From the NCBI RefSeq assembly GCF_015330125.1, contig NZ_JADDXR010000002.1:4538685-4602684 (forward strand): 64,000 nucleotides of DNA. Direction: 5' to 3'. The translations under genes and the position numbers were made by a program. Of the stretch, positions 56,456-64,000 are shown one piece after another. This DNA is from Zobellia nedashkovskayae (GTDB lineage Bacteria; Bacteroidota; Bacteroidia; Flavobacteriales; Flavobacteriaceae). A model generated the notes under the pieces. The model had not been told where the DNA came from. It saw only the letters and a list, made by a program, of their open reading frames with translations, and did no database searches. Within the stretch, counting starts at the first letter, position 1. Every line of letters starts with the position of its first letter.

Positions 56456-58912
56456 TTAAATATGGTCCACATTATATATGACCCGTACACTCCTAAATTG
56501 AGAAATGGAATTAAACGACTTTTCAATTTTCTTAATAGCAATTTTCGTTTTTATGACCGACTGGGAATGTGGGATCTTGATTAAAACATTTTTCAGGAAC
56601 AGATTCCGAACCCTGGCCACTGGCGGATACTCAGGGCCAAGCACATTACCGCCCAAAGTGGTCCTTAACGCTTTCGCGAACCATTCCGTTGCCTCATTCA
56701 AACGATTATACTCCTTATGTTTAAAAGTGATTTTAATTATCCTATTATTTGGCGGATACTTATATTGTTCCCGCTCGTATAATTGCTCCTTGAACATGGT
56801 ATCATAATCATGTGTAGATACCTGTTGTAATATCTGATGATATGGATTATAGCTCTGTATTAAAACTTTTCCTCTCTTTTTAGTACGACCTGCACGACCC
56901 GCTACTTGCGTCAATAATTGAAAACAACGTTCATGTGCCCGATAATCCGGAAAATTTAAAAGAGAATCCGCATTCATAATACCCACCAAACTCACGTTTC
57001 TAAAATCCAGACCTTTAGTAAGCATTTGGGTACCCACAAGAATATCCATTTCCTGTTGTTCAAAAGCAGTAATTATTTTTTCATAACCATGCTTGCCTCG
57101 CGTAGTATCCAAATCCATTCGCCAAGTCTTAGCGTCCGGAAACAAGGTTTCTAGTTCCTTCTCTACCTGTTCAGTTCCAAAACCTTTGGTGTCTAATGTA
57201 TGACTACCGCAGGCTTGACAACTTTCTTGCAATGCCATATGGTAACCACAGTAATGACAACGCAATTGTTTTTTATACTGATGATACGTTAAACTCACAT
57301 CACAATTGGGACATTGTGGTGAATGTCCACAAGTGGTACACTCAACAATAGGCGCATAACCCCTTCTGTTTTGAAATAAGATTATTTGCTCTCCCGCCTC
57401 TAAAGCTTCTTGAATAGCCAAAAACAAACGTTCGGAAAAATGTCCTTTCATCCGTCGTTTTCTACTCTGCTCTTTTATATCTACCAATTCAATATCTGGC
57501 ATAAGTACATTCCCAAAACGTCTTGTTATTGTGGCATACCCATATTTTCCTATTTTGGCATTATTAAAAGTCTCTACACTTGGAGTGGCAGATCCCAATA
57601 GAATATTACTGTTGTGAAGTTTAGCCAATACAATGGCTGCATCTCTTGCATGGTATCTTGGTGCCGGGTCAAACTGCTTAAAAGAACTCTCATGCTCTTC
57701 ATCAACCACAATAAGCCCTAAATCTGAATACGGCAAAAACAAAGAAGAACGAGCTCCTATAACAATTTGAGCTTTGTCTTTTTTAGTCAAGACATTGTTC
57801 CACACCTCTACCCTTTCCTGTACACTATATTTTGAATGATACACAGACACCTTTTCTCCAAAATATTCTTGCAAGCGAGAAATAAGCTGAGTGGTCAGTG
57901 CTATTTCAGGAAGCAGATACAAAGCCTGTTTTCCTTTTTGGATGCATTCCTCTATCAACTTTACATAAACTTCAGTTTTACCAGAAGAAGTTACTCCGTG
58001 CAACAAGGTTACTTTATTTTCAGCAAAGCTTTTCGATACATCTTCAAAAGCTTTTTCCTGGTACTCGTTCAATGCTTTTAAAGCATAATTATCCTCTTCT
58101 CCATCATAGCTCACCCGGTCAGTTCTTACAAAGTACTCCTCTAAAATCTCTTTTTTAACAAGTGATTTTATAACCGCCTTTGAGCCTCCACTGGCTTGTT
58201 CTAGTTCCGTTACTTTAATCGGTTTTTTGTTTGTGGCTTGTATTTGGAAAAGAGAAAGTACAACCTGACTTTGCTTTGGGGCTCTTGATAAATCCTTTAA
58301 AAGTGCTTCCAGTTTATCCTCTTCAAGATACTCCTTTCCTAATTTCACATAGCGCACTAGCTTAGGTTTGTACTGTTCGTACATTTCTTCCTTAAGAAGA
58401 ATAACATTCTTTTCTATAAGTCGATTTAAAACGGGAAGAATATTCTTTCGGTCTATAATAGCACTCACCTCTTGCACCTTTAACAATGCTTGATGCTGCA
58501 GTGCCTCATACACCAAAAACTCGTCATCCTCTAATTTAGACTCATCAACATCTCCTTCATCGTTTCTTAGAATAAGAGTTTCGCTTTCCAACAAGAATGC
58601 TCCAGGAACTGCACTTCTAAAAACCTCACCTATAGTACACATGTAGTAATCTGCAATCCACTGCCAATGCTTTAACTGAATAGCATTTATAATAGGATGC
58701 TCGTCAAGTATGCGGTCTATTTCCTTGGCTTCATAAATTTCAGGCTTATTGGTATGCACATTATGCACCAAGCCCGTATAAATTTTAGATTTACCAAAAG
58801 GAACACCCACGCGCATGCCCGGACGCAAAAACTCAGCTTCAGTCTCGGAAACAGTATAAGTAAAAAGTTTCTCTAAAGGAATCGGTAAAATTACATCGAT
58901 AAAATACTGCAT
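56456..58912 (-). CDS. priA: Primosomal protein N' (replication restart helicase)
   Basis: Restarts stalled replication forks by loading the replicative helicase. The 818-residue protein has an N-terminal DNA-binding domain (FIDVILPIPLEKLFTYTV), a helicase core with Walker A LLHGVTSSGKTEVY and DEEH box (LIVVDEEHESSFKQ), and the zinc-binding cysteines CTTCGHSPQCPNC and CHYCGYHMALQESCQAC, then motif V-VI region VAGRAGRTKKRG. Last gene of a minus-strand unit nadC-YihY-DUF2147-priA, 15 bp after DUF2147. Confidence 0.97.
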   Translation of the reverse strand: MQYFIDVILPIPLEKLFTYTVSETEAEFLRPGMRVGVPFGKSKIYTGLVHNVHTNKPEIYEAKEIDRILDEHPIINAIQLKHWQWIADYYMCTIGEVFRSAVPGAFLLESETLILRNDEGDVDESKLEDDEFLVYEALQHQALLKVQEVSAIIDRKNILPVLNRLIEKNVILLKEEMYEQYKPKLVRYVKLGKEYLEEDKLEALLKDLSRAPKQSQVVLSLFQIQATNKKPIKVTELEQASGGSKAVIKSLVKKEILEEYFVRTDRVSYDGEEDNYALKALNEYQEKAFEDVSKSFAENKVTLLHGVTSSGKTEVYVKLIEECIQKGKQALYLLPEIALTTQLISRLQEYFGEKVSVYHSKYSVQERVEVWNNVLTKKDKAQIVIGARSSLFLPYSDLGLIVVDEEHESSFKQFDPAPRYHARDAAIVLAKLHNSNILLGSATPSVETFNNAKIGKYGYATITRRFGNVLMPDIELVDIKEQSRKRRMKGHFSERLFLAIQEALEAGEQIILFQNRRGYAPIVECTTCGHSPQCPNCDVSLTYHQYKKQLRCHYCGYHMALQESCQACGSHTLDTKGFGTEQVEKELETLFPDAKTWRMDLDTTRGKHGYEKIITAFEQQEMDILVGTQMLTKGLDFRNVSLVGIMNADSLLNFPDYRAHERCFQLLTQVAGRAGRTKKRGKVLIQSYNPYHQILQQVSTHDYDTMFKEQLYEREQYKYPPNNRIIKITFKHKEYNRLNEATEWFAKALRTTLGGNVLGPEYPPVARVRNLFLKNVLIKIPHSQSVIKTKIAIKKIEKSFNSISQFRSVRVIYNVDHI

Positions 58913-58927
58913 ACTTCCGTTCGAATT

Positions 58928-59368
58928 CTATCCTTCTACACGCACCCAAGTCTGGGTACGATAAATAAAAGCTAAATACCCCCTTACCTTAAGTTCATTA
59001 GGGTTTTCCGGATTAAGCCAAATTTTACATCTAAAAGTCATTGCCTGTTGAGGGTCAAAAAGAGTATCGCCTTTATAAACCCCATTTCCGTGATGTTCTG
59101 CATCTTCAATTATAGTCATGCCCAAGACAGGCTTATCTTTCCTATCTCCTTCGCACTTACCGCAAATAAAATTCTCCTTCCCCTCCTCTACTATTTCAAT
59201 AATTTTACCATGCATCATCCCATCCTCTTCATATATCTCTATAATAGCTTTTGGTTTACCTGTACGGTCGTCTATAGTTTTCCATTTTCCGAAAACTCCT
59301 TGGGAGTGACTTACTGGAGATAACATGACGATAAAAACAAAAAAACTTAAAATTGCGCTTGTATTCAT
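58928..59368 (-). CDS. DUF2147 exported protein
   Basis: A 146-residue protein with a signal peptide (MNTSAILSFFVFIVMLSPVSHSQ) and the DUF2147 lipocalin-like beta barrel: GVFGKWKTIDDRTGKPKAIIEIYEEDGMMHGKI, a Cys pair in FICGKCEGDRKDKPVLG, and a C-terminal LKVRGYLAFIYRTQTWVRVEG. Function unknown; a small hydrophobic ligand is plausible. Its start overlaps the YihY stop by 4 bp. Confidence 0.88.
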   Translation of the reverse strand: MNTSAILSFFVFIVMLSPVSHSQGVFGKWKTIDDRTGKPKAIIEIYEEDGMMHGKIIEIVEEGKENFICGKCEGDRKDKPVLGMTIIEDAEHHGNGVYKGDTLFDPQQAMTFRCKIWLNPENPNELKVRGYLAFIYRTQTWVRVEG

Positions 59369-60333
59369 TTCTTAGTATATGTTTTTCTTAAAGAGTTCAA
59401 CGATGCATTAAGCTCGAACCCGAGCAACAATATATTAGAATTTAACCAGATATAGACCATAAGAATCAATAAACCTCCTAAAGCACCATATAATTCATTG
59501 TATCTAGCAAACTTTTCTACATAAACACCAAAGAGGTATGAGGTTAACATGAACAGAAGAGTAGTCATAAATGCTCCTGCTGAAAAAAACCGAGCATGTT
59601 TACCTTCTGTAGTTCCAAAATAATACAATATAGCGGTAGTGAAATAAGATAAAATAATAAAAAACAACACCTTACCTATCTTAGCACCCACAATATCATT
59701 CTCAGTAAGGTCATACCCCCTTGTCTTAGCGGCCCAAACACTTAGGTAGTCTATTATATACAACTCAAAATAACCATAAGCCACAGCGCCTACAATTAAC
59801 AAAATTGATAGAATTAAACCCACCATAAGGGCATATAAATACTGACGGAAAAAATGCCGAGTCAACTCTACATGATACGAATTTTCAAATCCCCCAAAAA
59901 TAGCATTAACCCCATTTGCCATTAGAAAAATAGAGAACAAAAAAGCAGAAGACAATAACCCTCCTTGCTTCTGATCTTTTATCTGTTGGTAAATCTCACC
60001 AAAATAATCACTAGTTGCCGAAGGTAAAAAGGACTCTAAAAACACAAGAAATTGAGAATCAAAATTATCATTACCTACACTTACATACGGCAGTATAAAA
60101 GGAATTAATGTAATTAAGAATATAAGTAATGGAAATAATGCCAAAAACAAGCTAAAAGCAATGGCACTGGCACGCGTAGAAATGGCTCCTCGGAAAACAC
60201 CAAGAATGTACATTTCAATTAAGTCATAGAGAGATAGCCCTTCAAAAGCCGGTAGTTTTACTTGTTTTAGCAAACGAGCGACCCAGTTGACAATAGGAAT
60301 TTTTTCAATTCTACTCTCTATCTCTTGCGACAT
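59365..60333 (-). CDS. YihY/virulence factor BrkB family membrane protein
   Basis: A 322-residue inner-membrane protein with six predicted helices. Family hallmarks: AISTRASAIAFSLFLALFPLLIFLITLIPF near residues 54-85 and ALGGLLILMVYIWLNSNILLLGFELNA near the C-terminus. The family was once mislabelled ribonuclease BN; its transport or structural role is not known. It abuts nadC directly (0 bp) and overlaps the DUF2147 gene by 4 bp. Confidence 0.9.
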   Translation of the reverse strand: MSQEIESRIEKIPIVNWVARLLKQVKLPAFEGLSLYDLIEMYILGVFRGAISTRASAIAFSLFLALFPLLIFLITLIPFILPYVSVGNDNFDSQFLVFLESFLPSATSDYFGEIYQQIKDQKQGGLLSSAFLFSIFLMANGVNAIFGGFENSYHVELTRHFFRQYLYALMVGLILSILLIVGAVAYGYFELYIIDYLSVWAAKTRGYDLTENDIVGAKIGKVLFFIILSYFTTAILYYFGTTEGKHARFFSAGAFMTTLLFMLTSYLFGVYVEKFARYNELYGALGGLLILMVYIWLNSNILLLGFELNASLNSLRKTYTKK

Positions 60334-61191
60334 TTATACCGCTTTTAAGCTTAAATCCATATTATACACCGAGTGGGTAAGCGCACCAGAAGAAATATAA
60401 TCCACACCGCACTCCGCGTACTTGCGCAAAGTATCTTCGTTGATTCCGCCCGAAGATTCCGTTAAACAGGTATCGCCAATTAGCTTGACCGCTTTACGGG
60501 TATCTTCATAATTGAAGTTATCTATAAGAATACGGTATACACCACCCGCCTTAAGAATTTGTTTTATCTCATCTAAATCTCTTGCTTCCACAATGATTTT
60601 AAGATCTCGATTAGTTTCCTTTAAATAATCTTTGGTTTTCTGAATGGCTTTATCAATCCCTCCCGCAAAATCTATGTGATTATCTTTGAGCATAATCATA
60701 TCGTATAAAGCGAATCTATGATTTTCACCTCCACCTATCTTAACAGCCCACTTTTCCAAAGCACGAATACCAGGAGTCGTTTTTCGCGTATCAAGAATTT
60801 TAGTTCCCGTACCCTCCAATAACTTTACGAATGAATTTGTTTTTGTAGCAATAGCACTCATACGTTGCATAGCATTCAAAACCAAACGTTCTGCTTTTAA
60901 AATACTTTGTGAACTTCCTGAAACATAAAAAGCGATATCACCATGCTTTACAGGAGAACCATCAGTAATAAGAGTTTCTATCTCCATATTGGGGTCCACA
61001 TACTTAAAGACCTCTTTAGCGAACTCAACCCCCGCAATAATGCCCTCATCTTTCACCAACAGTTTTGCTTTTCCCTGCGCAGTATCAGGTATACAGGCCA
61101 ACGAACTATGGTCTCCATCACCAACATCTTCACGAATGGCATTTTTTATGATATAATCTATTTCTTCTTGGAATTGTTCTTTGGAAATCAT
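60334..61191 (-). CDS. nadC: Nicotinate-nucleotide pyrophosphorylase (carboxylating)
   Basis: Makes nicotinate mononucleotide from quinolinate and PRPP in NAD synthesis. The 285-residue protein has the start EDVGDGDHSSLACI, substrate-binding LDTRKTTPGIRALEKWAVKIGGGENHRFALYDMIMLKDNH, and TIM-barrel strand IIVEARDLDEI with DYISSGALTHSV near the end. First gene of the minus-strand unit leading to priA; nadA and nadB are not in the window. Confidence 0.97.
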   Translation of the reverse strand: MISKEQFQEEIDYIIKNAIREDVGDGDHSSLACIPDTAQGKAKLLVKDEGIIAGVEFAKEVFKYVDPNMEIETLITDGSPVKHGDIAFYVSGSSQSILKAERLVLNAMQRMSAIATKTNSFVKLLEGTGTKILDTRKTTPGIRALEKWAVKIGGGENHRFALYDMIMLKDNHIDFAGGIDKAIQKTKDYLKETNRDLKIIVEARDLDEIKQILKAGGVYRILIDNFNYEDTRKAVKLIGDTCLTESSGGINEDTLRKYAECGVDYISSGALTHSVYNMDLSLKAV

Positions 61192-61309
61192 GTACGGGAT
61201 TTTACTTATAGCTAAATTAGTAAATAGTTGGGGGTTTATAGACCTTACTTAAAGGGTTATTTATTAGAATAGGTATATATCTGAATACTTAAAACTTATT
61301 ATTTCAAAT

Positions 61310-61317
61310 TATATTTG
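61310..61317 (+). promoter_or_regulatory. -7 box directly before rlmH
   Basis: TATATTTG, an exact TAnnTTTG match, ends 4 bp before the rlmH ATG. No TTG with normal spacing is evident. If used, the transcript would begin at or next to the start codon (leaderless or nearly so). Confidence 0.4.
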
Positions 61318-61321
61318 CCGT

Positions 61322-61795
61322 ATGACCATAAAACTCATCGCAATAGGAAAAACAGATAGCAAAGCTTTATTGCAGCTTATTTCTGAATATGAGAACCGAT
61401 TGAAACACTATGTTAAGTTTGAATTGGAAATCATACCTGACATTAAAAACACTAAAAATCTCTCCGAAACGCAACAAAAAGAAAAGGAAGGTGTACTAAT
61501 TTTGAAAAACCTGACCAACACTGATGTTCTAGTACTCTTAGACGAAAACGGAAAACAATTTTCCTCAGTAGATTTCTCTGGTTATTTACAGAAAAAGATG
61601 AATGCAGGCCTTAAGCAGCTCGTTTTTGTAATTGGTGGCCCATACGGTTTCAGTACGGATGTTTACAATAAAGCACAAGGTAAAATCAGTTTATCAAAAA
61701 TGACCTTTTCCCACCAAATGGTTCGCCTTTTTGTTGTTGAGCAAGTCTACAGAGCTTTCACCATTCTACGTAACGAACCTTATCACCATCAATAA
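61322..61795 (+). CDS. rlmH: 23S rRNA (pseudouridine-1915-N3)-methyltransferase
   Basis: SPOUT-class methyltransferase that modifies pseudouridine 1915 in helix 69 of 23S rRNA. At 157 residues it has the family's length. Motifs: KLIAIGKTDSKALLQLISEYENRLKHY at the start, LVLLDENGKQFSS, knot motif LVFVIGGPYGFS, and C-terminal LSKMTFSHQMVRLFVVEQVYRAFTI. Divergent from nadC and followed by a bidirectional terminator. Confidence 0.96.
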   Translation: MTIKLIAIGKTDSKALLQLISEYENRLKHYVKFELEIIPDIKNTKNLSETQQKEKEGVLILKNLTNTDVLVLLDENGKQFSSVDFSGYLQKKMNAGLKQLVFVIGGPYGFSTDVYNKAQGKISLSKMTFSHQMVRLFVVEQVYRAFTILRNEPYHHQ

Positions 61796-61803
61796 AAATT
61801 GAG

Positions 61804-61843
61804 CAAAAAAAATGGCCTTCTTTAAAAAGAAAGCCATTTTTTA
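61804..61843. terminator. Bidirectional terminator between rlmH and the serA-type gene
   Basis: AAAATGGC-TTCTTT pairs with AAAGAA-GCCATTTT (one mismatch in the stem), flanked by an A-run on the left and a T-run on the right. It therefore has T-runs on both strands and lies between the two convergent stops at 61795 and 61866. Confidence 0.85.
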
Positions 61844-61865
61844 TGTTTGAAAGATTATTTTAAGC

Positions 61866-63758
61866 CTAGTACAACACTCTAAATTTAATAGTGTTCTCTA
61901 CCTTCCTAAGAGCTTTTATAACGTCTTTATTATATTCTTTATCCAAATCTGTAATTACATACCCTACCTCGCTGTCAGTAGATAAGAATTGTCCAGAGAT
62001 ATTTAAGCCATATTTAGCGCATACCTCGTTAATCTTAGCCATAATTCCGGGCACATTTTTATGAATATGCAAGAAGCGGTGTGCATTCTGTTGCTTTGGC
62101 AAACGAATATTCGGGAAATTTACAGCATCTACAGTATTACCAGAGTTTATGTAATCCATAATTTTGTTCGGAACAAAATCCGCTATATCGCGTTGTGCTT
62201 CTTCTGTACTACCACCAACATGCGGCGTAAGAATAACATTGTTCAAACCTTGTAGTGGTGTGTAGAATTCACCGTTGCTCCGTGGTTCTTCTGGATACAC
62301 ATCAATAGCTGCACCACCAATTTTACCGGATTTCAAACCTTTTGCTAATGCTTCAATATCAACTACAAAACCTCTTGATAAGTTAATAAGCATGGCTCCA
62401 TTTCTCATTTGGCTAATTTCTCGCTCACCTATGAAATCCTTATTCGCCTTATTGTCATCTATATGTAGCGTAACTACATCTGAAACATTTAATAAATCTT
62501 CTAGCGTATTACATTTTATAGCATTACCTAGTGACAGTTTATCGTCTACGTCATAATAATAAACACGCATACCTAAGGCTTCTGCCAAGATAGAAAGTTG
62601 TTTACCGATATTCCCGTAACCAACAATACCAAGATTCTTGCCACGGACCTCTCTTGAACCTTCAGCAGTCTTTTGCCATTGTCCGCTGTGTATTTCACTA
62701 CTTCTAGAGAATACACTTCTCATTAACATAATAATCTGCCCAATGGCCAATTCAACTACTGAACGTGTATTACTGTAAGGTGCGTTAAAAACTACAACTC
62801 CATTTCTCTTTGCATGAAGTAAATCTATTTGTGTAGTACCAATACAGAAAGCACCAACTACCAAAAGTTTATCAGCAGCATCCAGTACTTTTTGAGTTAC
62901 TTGGGTTTTTGAACGGATACCCAATACATGAACCCCTTTTATTTTTTCAATTAATTCGTCTTCATCAATACTATGCTTTACCAACTCAACTGAAAAACCA
63001 TCATCTGATAAATTCTTGAAAGCATCCGGATGAACATTTTCTAGAAGTAATATTTTAATTCTATTCTTTGGATACGAAATATTACGAGGTAAATCGTTTA
63101 CGAAAAGAAATTCATCCATATTTGGAGTTATATAATCTGCATTTTTGGCCGCTTTCTCACGGTGTACATTTTCAGTATAAGCAAAGAACTTATCTGCAAT
63201 ACCAGCTTCGCGCATAACATAATCGCTATACCCATCACCAATAACCTGAACTTCGCCTTCAAGGTTCATGTCTTTAAGACATTGTATTTTACCATTGTGT
63301 TGAGAAAGTACATTTTCAGAATCAAAACCTACAATATTACCTTCTTTATCAAATTCAAAAGTATTAGCAAATACCCTGTCTGATGGAATGTTATACTCCT
63401 TTACGATAGGATCTATAAATTCTTTAAACCCACAAGAGATTACGTAGATATCATCTGAGAATTTTTCAAAAAATTCTTTATTGGCAGCAATAGACTTGGA
63501 GATTTTAAGACGCAGCTCTTCTACCAACGGCCCTAAATCATCTTTATGGGCGTGCAATAATTTTATACGTCTTTCAAGAGATTCAGTAAAGGATATATCA
63601 CCATCAATACCCAAATTAGTAATTTCCTGAATTTTCTTAATGATTTCGTCTTTGTTAGAATTGCCTTCCAGGGTCCTTTCGGCTAGTACATCCAAGGCTT
63701 CAACTCTTGTTAAAGTACTATCAAAATCGAATACATATTTCCTACCTGCTTCTACCAT
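61866..63758 (-). CDS. Fusion of phosphoserine-phosphatase-like HAD domain with D-3-phosphoglycerate dehydrogenase
   Basis: A 630-residue protein with three parts. Residues about 5-215 are a SerB-type HAD phosphatase: FDFDSTLT (Asp11, Asp13), VISCGFKEFI, and VIGDGYSDYVM. Residues about 230-550 are an intact D-3-phosphoglycerate dehydrogenase: Rossmann loop GIVGYGNIG (377-385), catalytic Arg462 in NLSRGF, Glu491 in YPEEP, His513 in TPHVGGST. Residues about 560-630 are an ACT domain (HKNVPGIMAKINEVCAKYGLNISGQ) that in SerA senses serine. The chain would thus unite the first and third steps of serine synthesis. The start ATG gives MVEAGRKYVFDFDSTL. A TATTTTTG box lies 23 bp upstream, with a TTG at a short 15-bp spacing. 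Confidence 0.93.
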   Translation of the reverse strand: MVEAGRKYVFDFDSTLTRVEALDVLAERTLEGNSNKDEIIKKIQEITNLGIDGDISFTESLERRIKLLHAHKDDLGPLVEELRLKISKSIAANKEFFEKFSDDIYVISCGFKEFIDPIVKEYNIPSDRVFANTFEFDKEGNIVGFDSENVLSQHNGKIQCLKDMNLEGEVQVIGDGYSDYVMREAGIADKFFAYTENVHREKAAKNADYITPNMDEFLFVNDLPRNISYPKNRIKILLLENVHPDAFKNLSDDGFSVELVKHSIDEDELIEKIKGVHVLGIRSKTQVTQKVLDAADKLLVVGAFCIGTTQIDLLHAKRNGVVVFNAPYSNTRSVVELAIGQIIMLMRSVFSRSSEIHSGQWQKTAEGSREVRGKNLGIVGYGNIGKQLSILAEALGMRVYYYDVDDKLSLGNAIKCNTLEDLLNVSDVVTLHIDDNKANKDFIGEREISQMRNGAMLINLSRGFVVDIEALAKGLKSGKIGGAAIDVYPEEPRSNGEFYTPLQGLNNVILTPHVGGSTEEAQRDIADFVPNKIMDYINSGNTVDAVNFPNIRLPKQQNAHRFLHIHKNVPGIMAKINEVCAKYGLNISGQFLSTDSEVGYVITDLDKEYNKDVIKALRKVENTIKFRVLY

Positions 63759-63901
63759 GTCTTTGCTAAAAAATTAAGGGACAAAAATAAAGATTATTTC
63801 TGTCCAAATTAGACTAATGTTGCTAAAAGTTATCCTTATAACTAATCTACTTCTTTTTGATATGATTTAAATTTTTCATAGACATTAAAAACATGAACAT
63901 T

Positions 63902-64000
63902 TTAATCCAAAAAGGAAACTACCGCTTCTGAAAACGCCTTAGTTTTATAGGTTCCGTTGTGGTCTCCCTCAACGATTACAAATTCACTTTTAGGAACGGC
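63902..64000 (-). CDS. Alpha/beta hydrolase, C-terminal fragment (N-terminus outside window)
   Basis: The last 32 residues of a protein running in from beyond the window: VPKSEFVIVEGDHNGTY followed by an amphipathic C-terminal helix (KAFSEAVVSFLD). The His in GDHNG, placed after a strand and before the final helix, is the expected catalytic His of an alpha/beta hydrolase of the serine-aminopeptidase/BAAT type. Family level only; substrate and length cannot be judged. Confidence 0.65.
   Translation of the reverse strand, partial: AVPKSEFVIVEGDHNGTYKTKAFSEAVVSFLD

Overview
This window reads as ordinary chromosomal backbone of a marine-type Flavobacteriaceae bacterium (Bacteroidota). The evidence is: promoters of the TTG / TAnnTTTG type instead of sigma70 boxes and almost no Shine-Dalgarno sequences; a type IX secretion (T9SS) cargo protein with a gliding-motility-type C-terminal domain; two TonB-dependent receptors with carboxypeptidase-regulatory N-termini; a monomeric NADP isocitrate dehydrogenase; an omega-like RNA polymerase subunit of the Bacteroidota type; and families largely confined to the phylum (DUF4835, DUF4294, DUF4249, DUF6095, DUF6495, DUF6913). 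The DNA is AT-rich throughout, and I see no insertion sequence, prophage, CRISPR array, tRNA or rRNA.

Layout. 1-5.7 kb, minus strand: a two-component pair (regulator cut by the window edge), coaE, a YbbR-domain protein, a family 2 glycosyltransferase and fabI. 5.8-12.3 kb, minus: recN, DUF4835, coaBC, the omega-like subunit and bamD form one tight cluster; dapA and a DUF6913 protein form a second. 12.4-16.2 kb: a 5'-nucleotidase split into two genes, an acetyltransferase, and two genes of unknown function. 16.3-19.7 kb, minus: ligA, prmC, acetyltransferase. 19.8-22.95 kb, plus: ribD, HAD hydrolase, EamA transporter, YigZ. 22.96-27.5 kb, minus: the 1509-residue T9SS cargo protein. 28-31.2 kb: thioesterase, then dnaA, a low-molecular-weight phosphatase and a tetrapyrrole-methylase-fold methyltransferase. 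31.3-34.4 kb, minus: lytic-transglycosylase-like protein, mltG, acetyltransferase, dapF. 34.6-40 kb, plus: DegP-type protease, extended GAPDH, a membrane coiled-coil protein, acetyltransferase, trmD, rplS. 40.0-40.7 kb: no gene, but a candidate structured small RNA. 40.7-46.6 kb, plus: icd, a TonB receptor with its DUF4249 lipoprotein, DUF6095. 46.6-51 kb: DUF4294, M42 peptidase, NUDIX, hisS, DUF6495. 51-55.5 kb, minus: an Oar-like TonB receptor and the rpsF-rpsR-rplI operon. 55.7-61.8 kb: LytTR regulator, then nadC-YihY-DUF2147-priA on the minus strand and rlmH on the plus strand. 61.9-64 kb, minus: a phosphatase/phosphoglycerate dehydrogenase fusion and the C-terminal tail of an alpha/beta hydrolase.

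The genes work mainly in information processing (dnaA, ligA, recN, priA, ribosomal proteins, trmD, rlmH, prmC, hisS), cofactor and amino-acid synthesis (coaE, coaBC, nadC, ribD, dapA, dapF, serA-type fusion) and envelope biogenesis (bamD, mltG, DegP, TonB receptors). I found no obvious new multi-gene defence or metabolic system. The observations most worth following up are the candidate small RNA at about 40.33-40.57 kb, the two-step serine-pathway fusion, the duplicated CxxC-linked modules of the T9SS protein, the split and order-reversed 5'-nucleotidase, and a cysteine-to-serine change in CoaBC. Several start codons were moved from the longest open frame to a better-supported internal ATG; these are noted where they apply.
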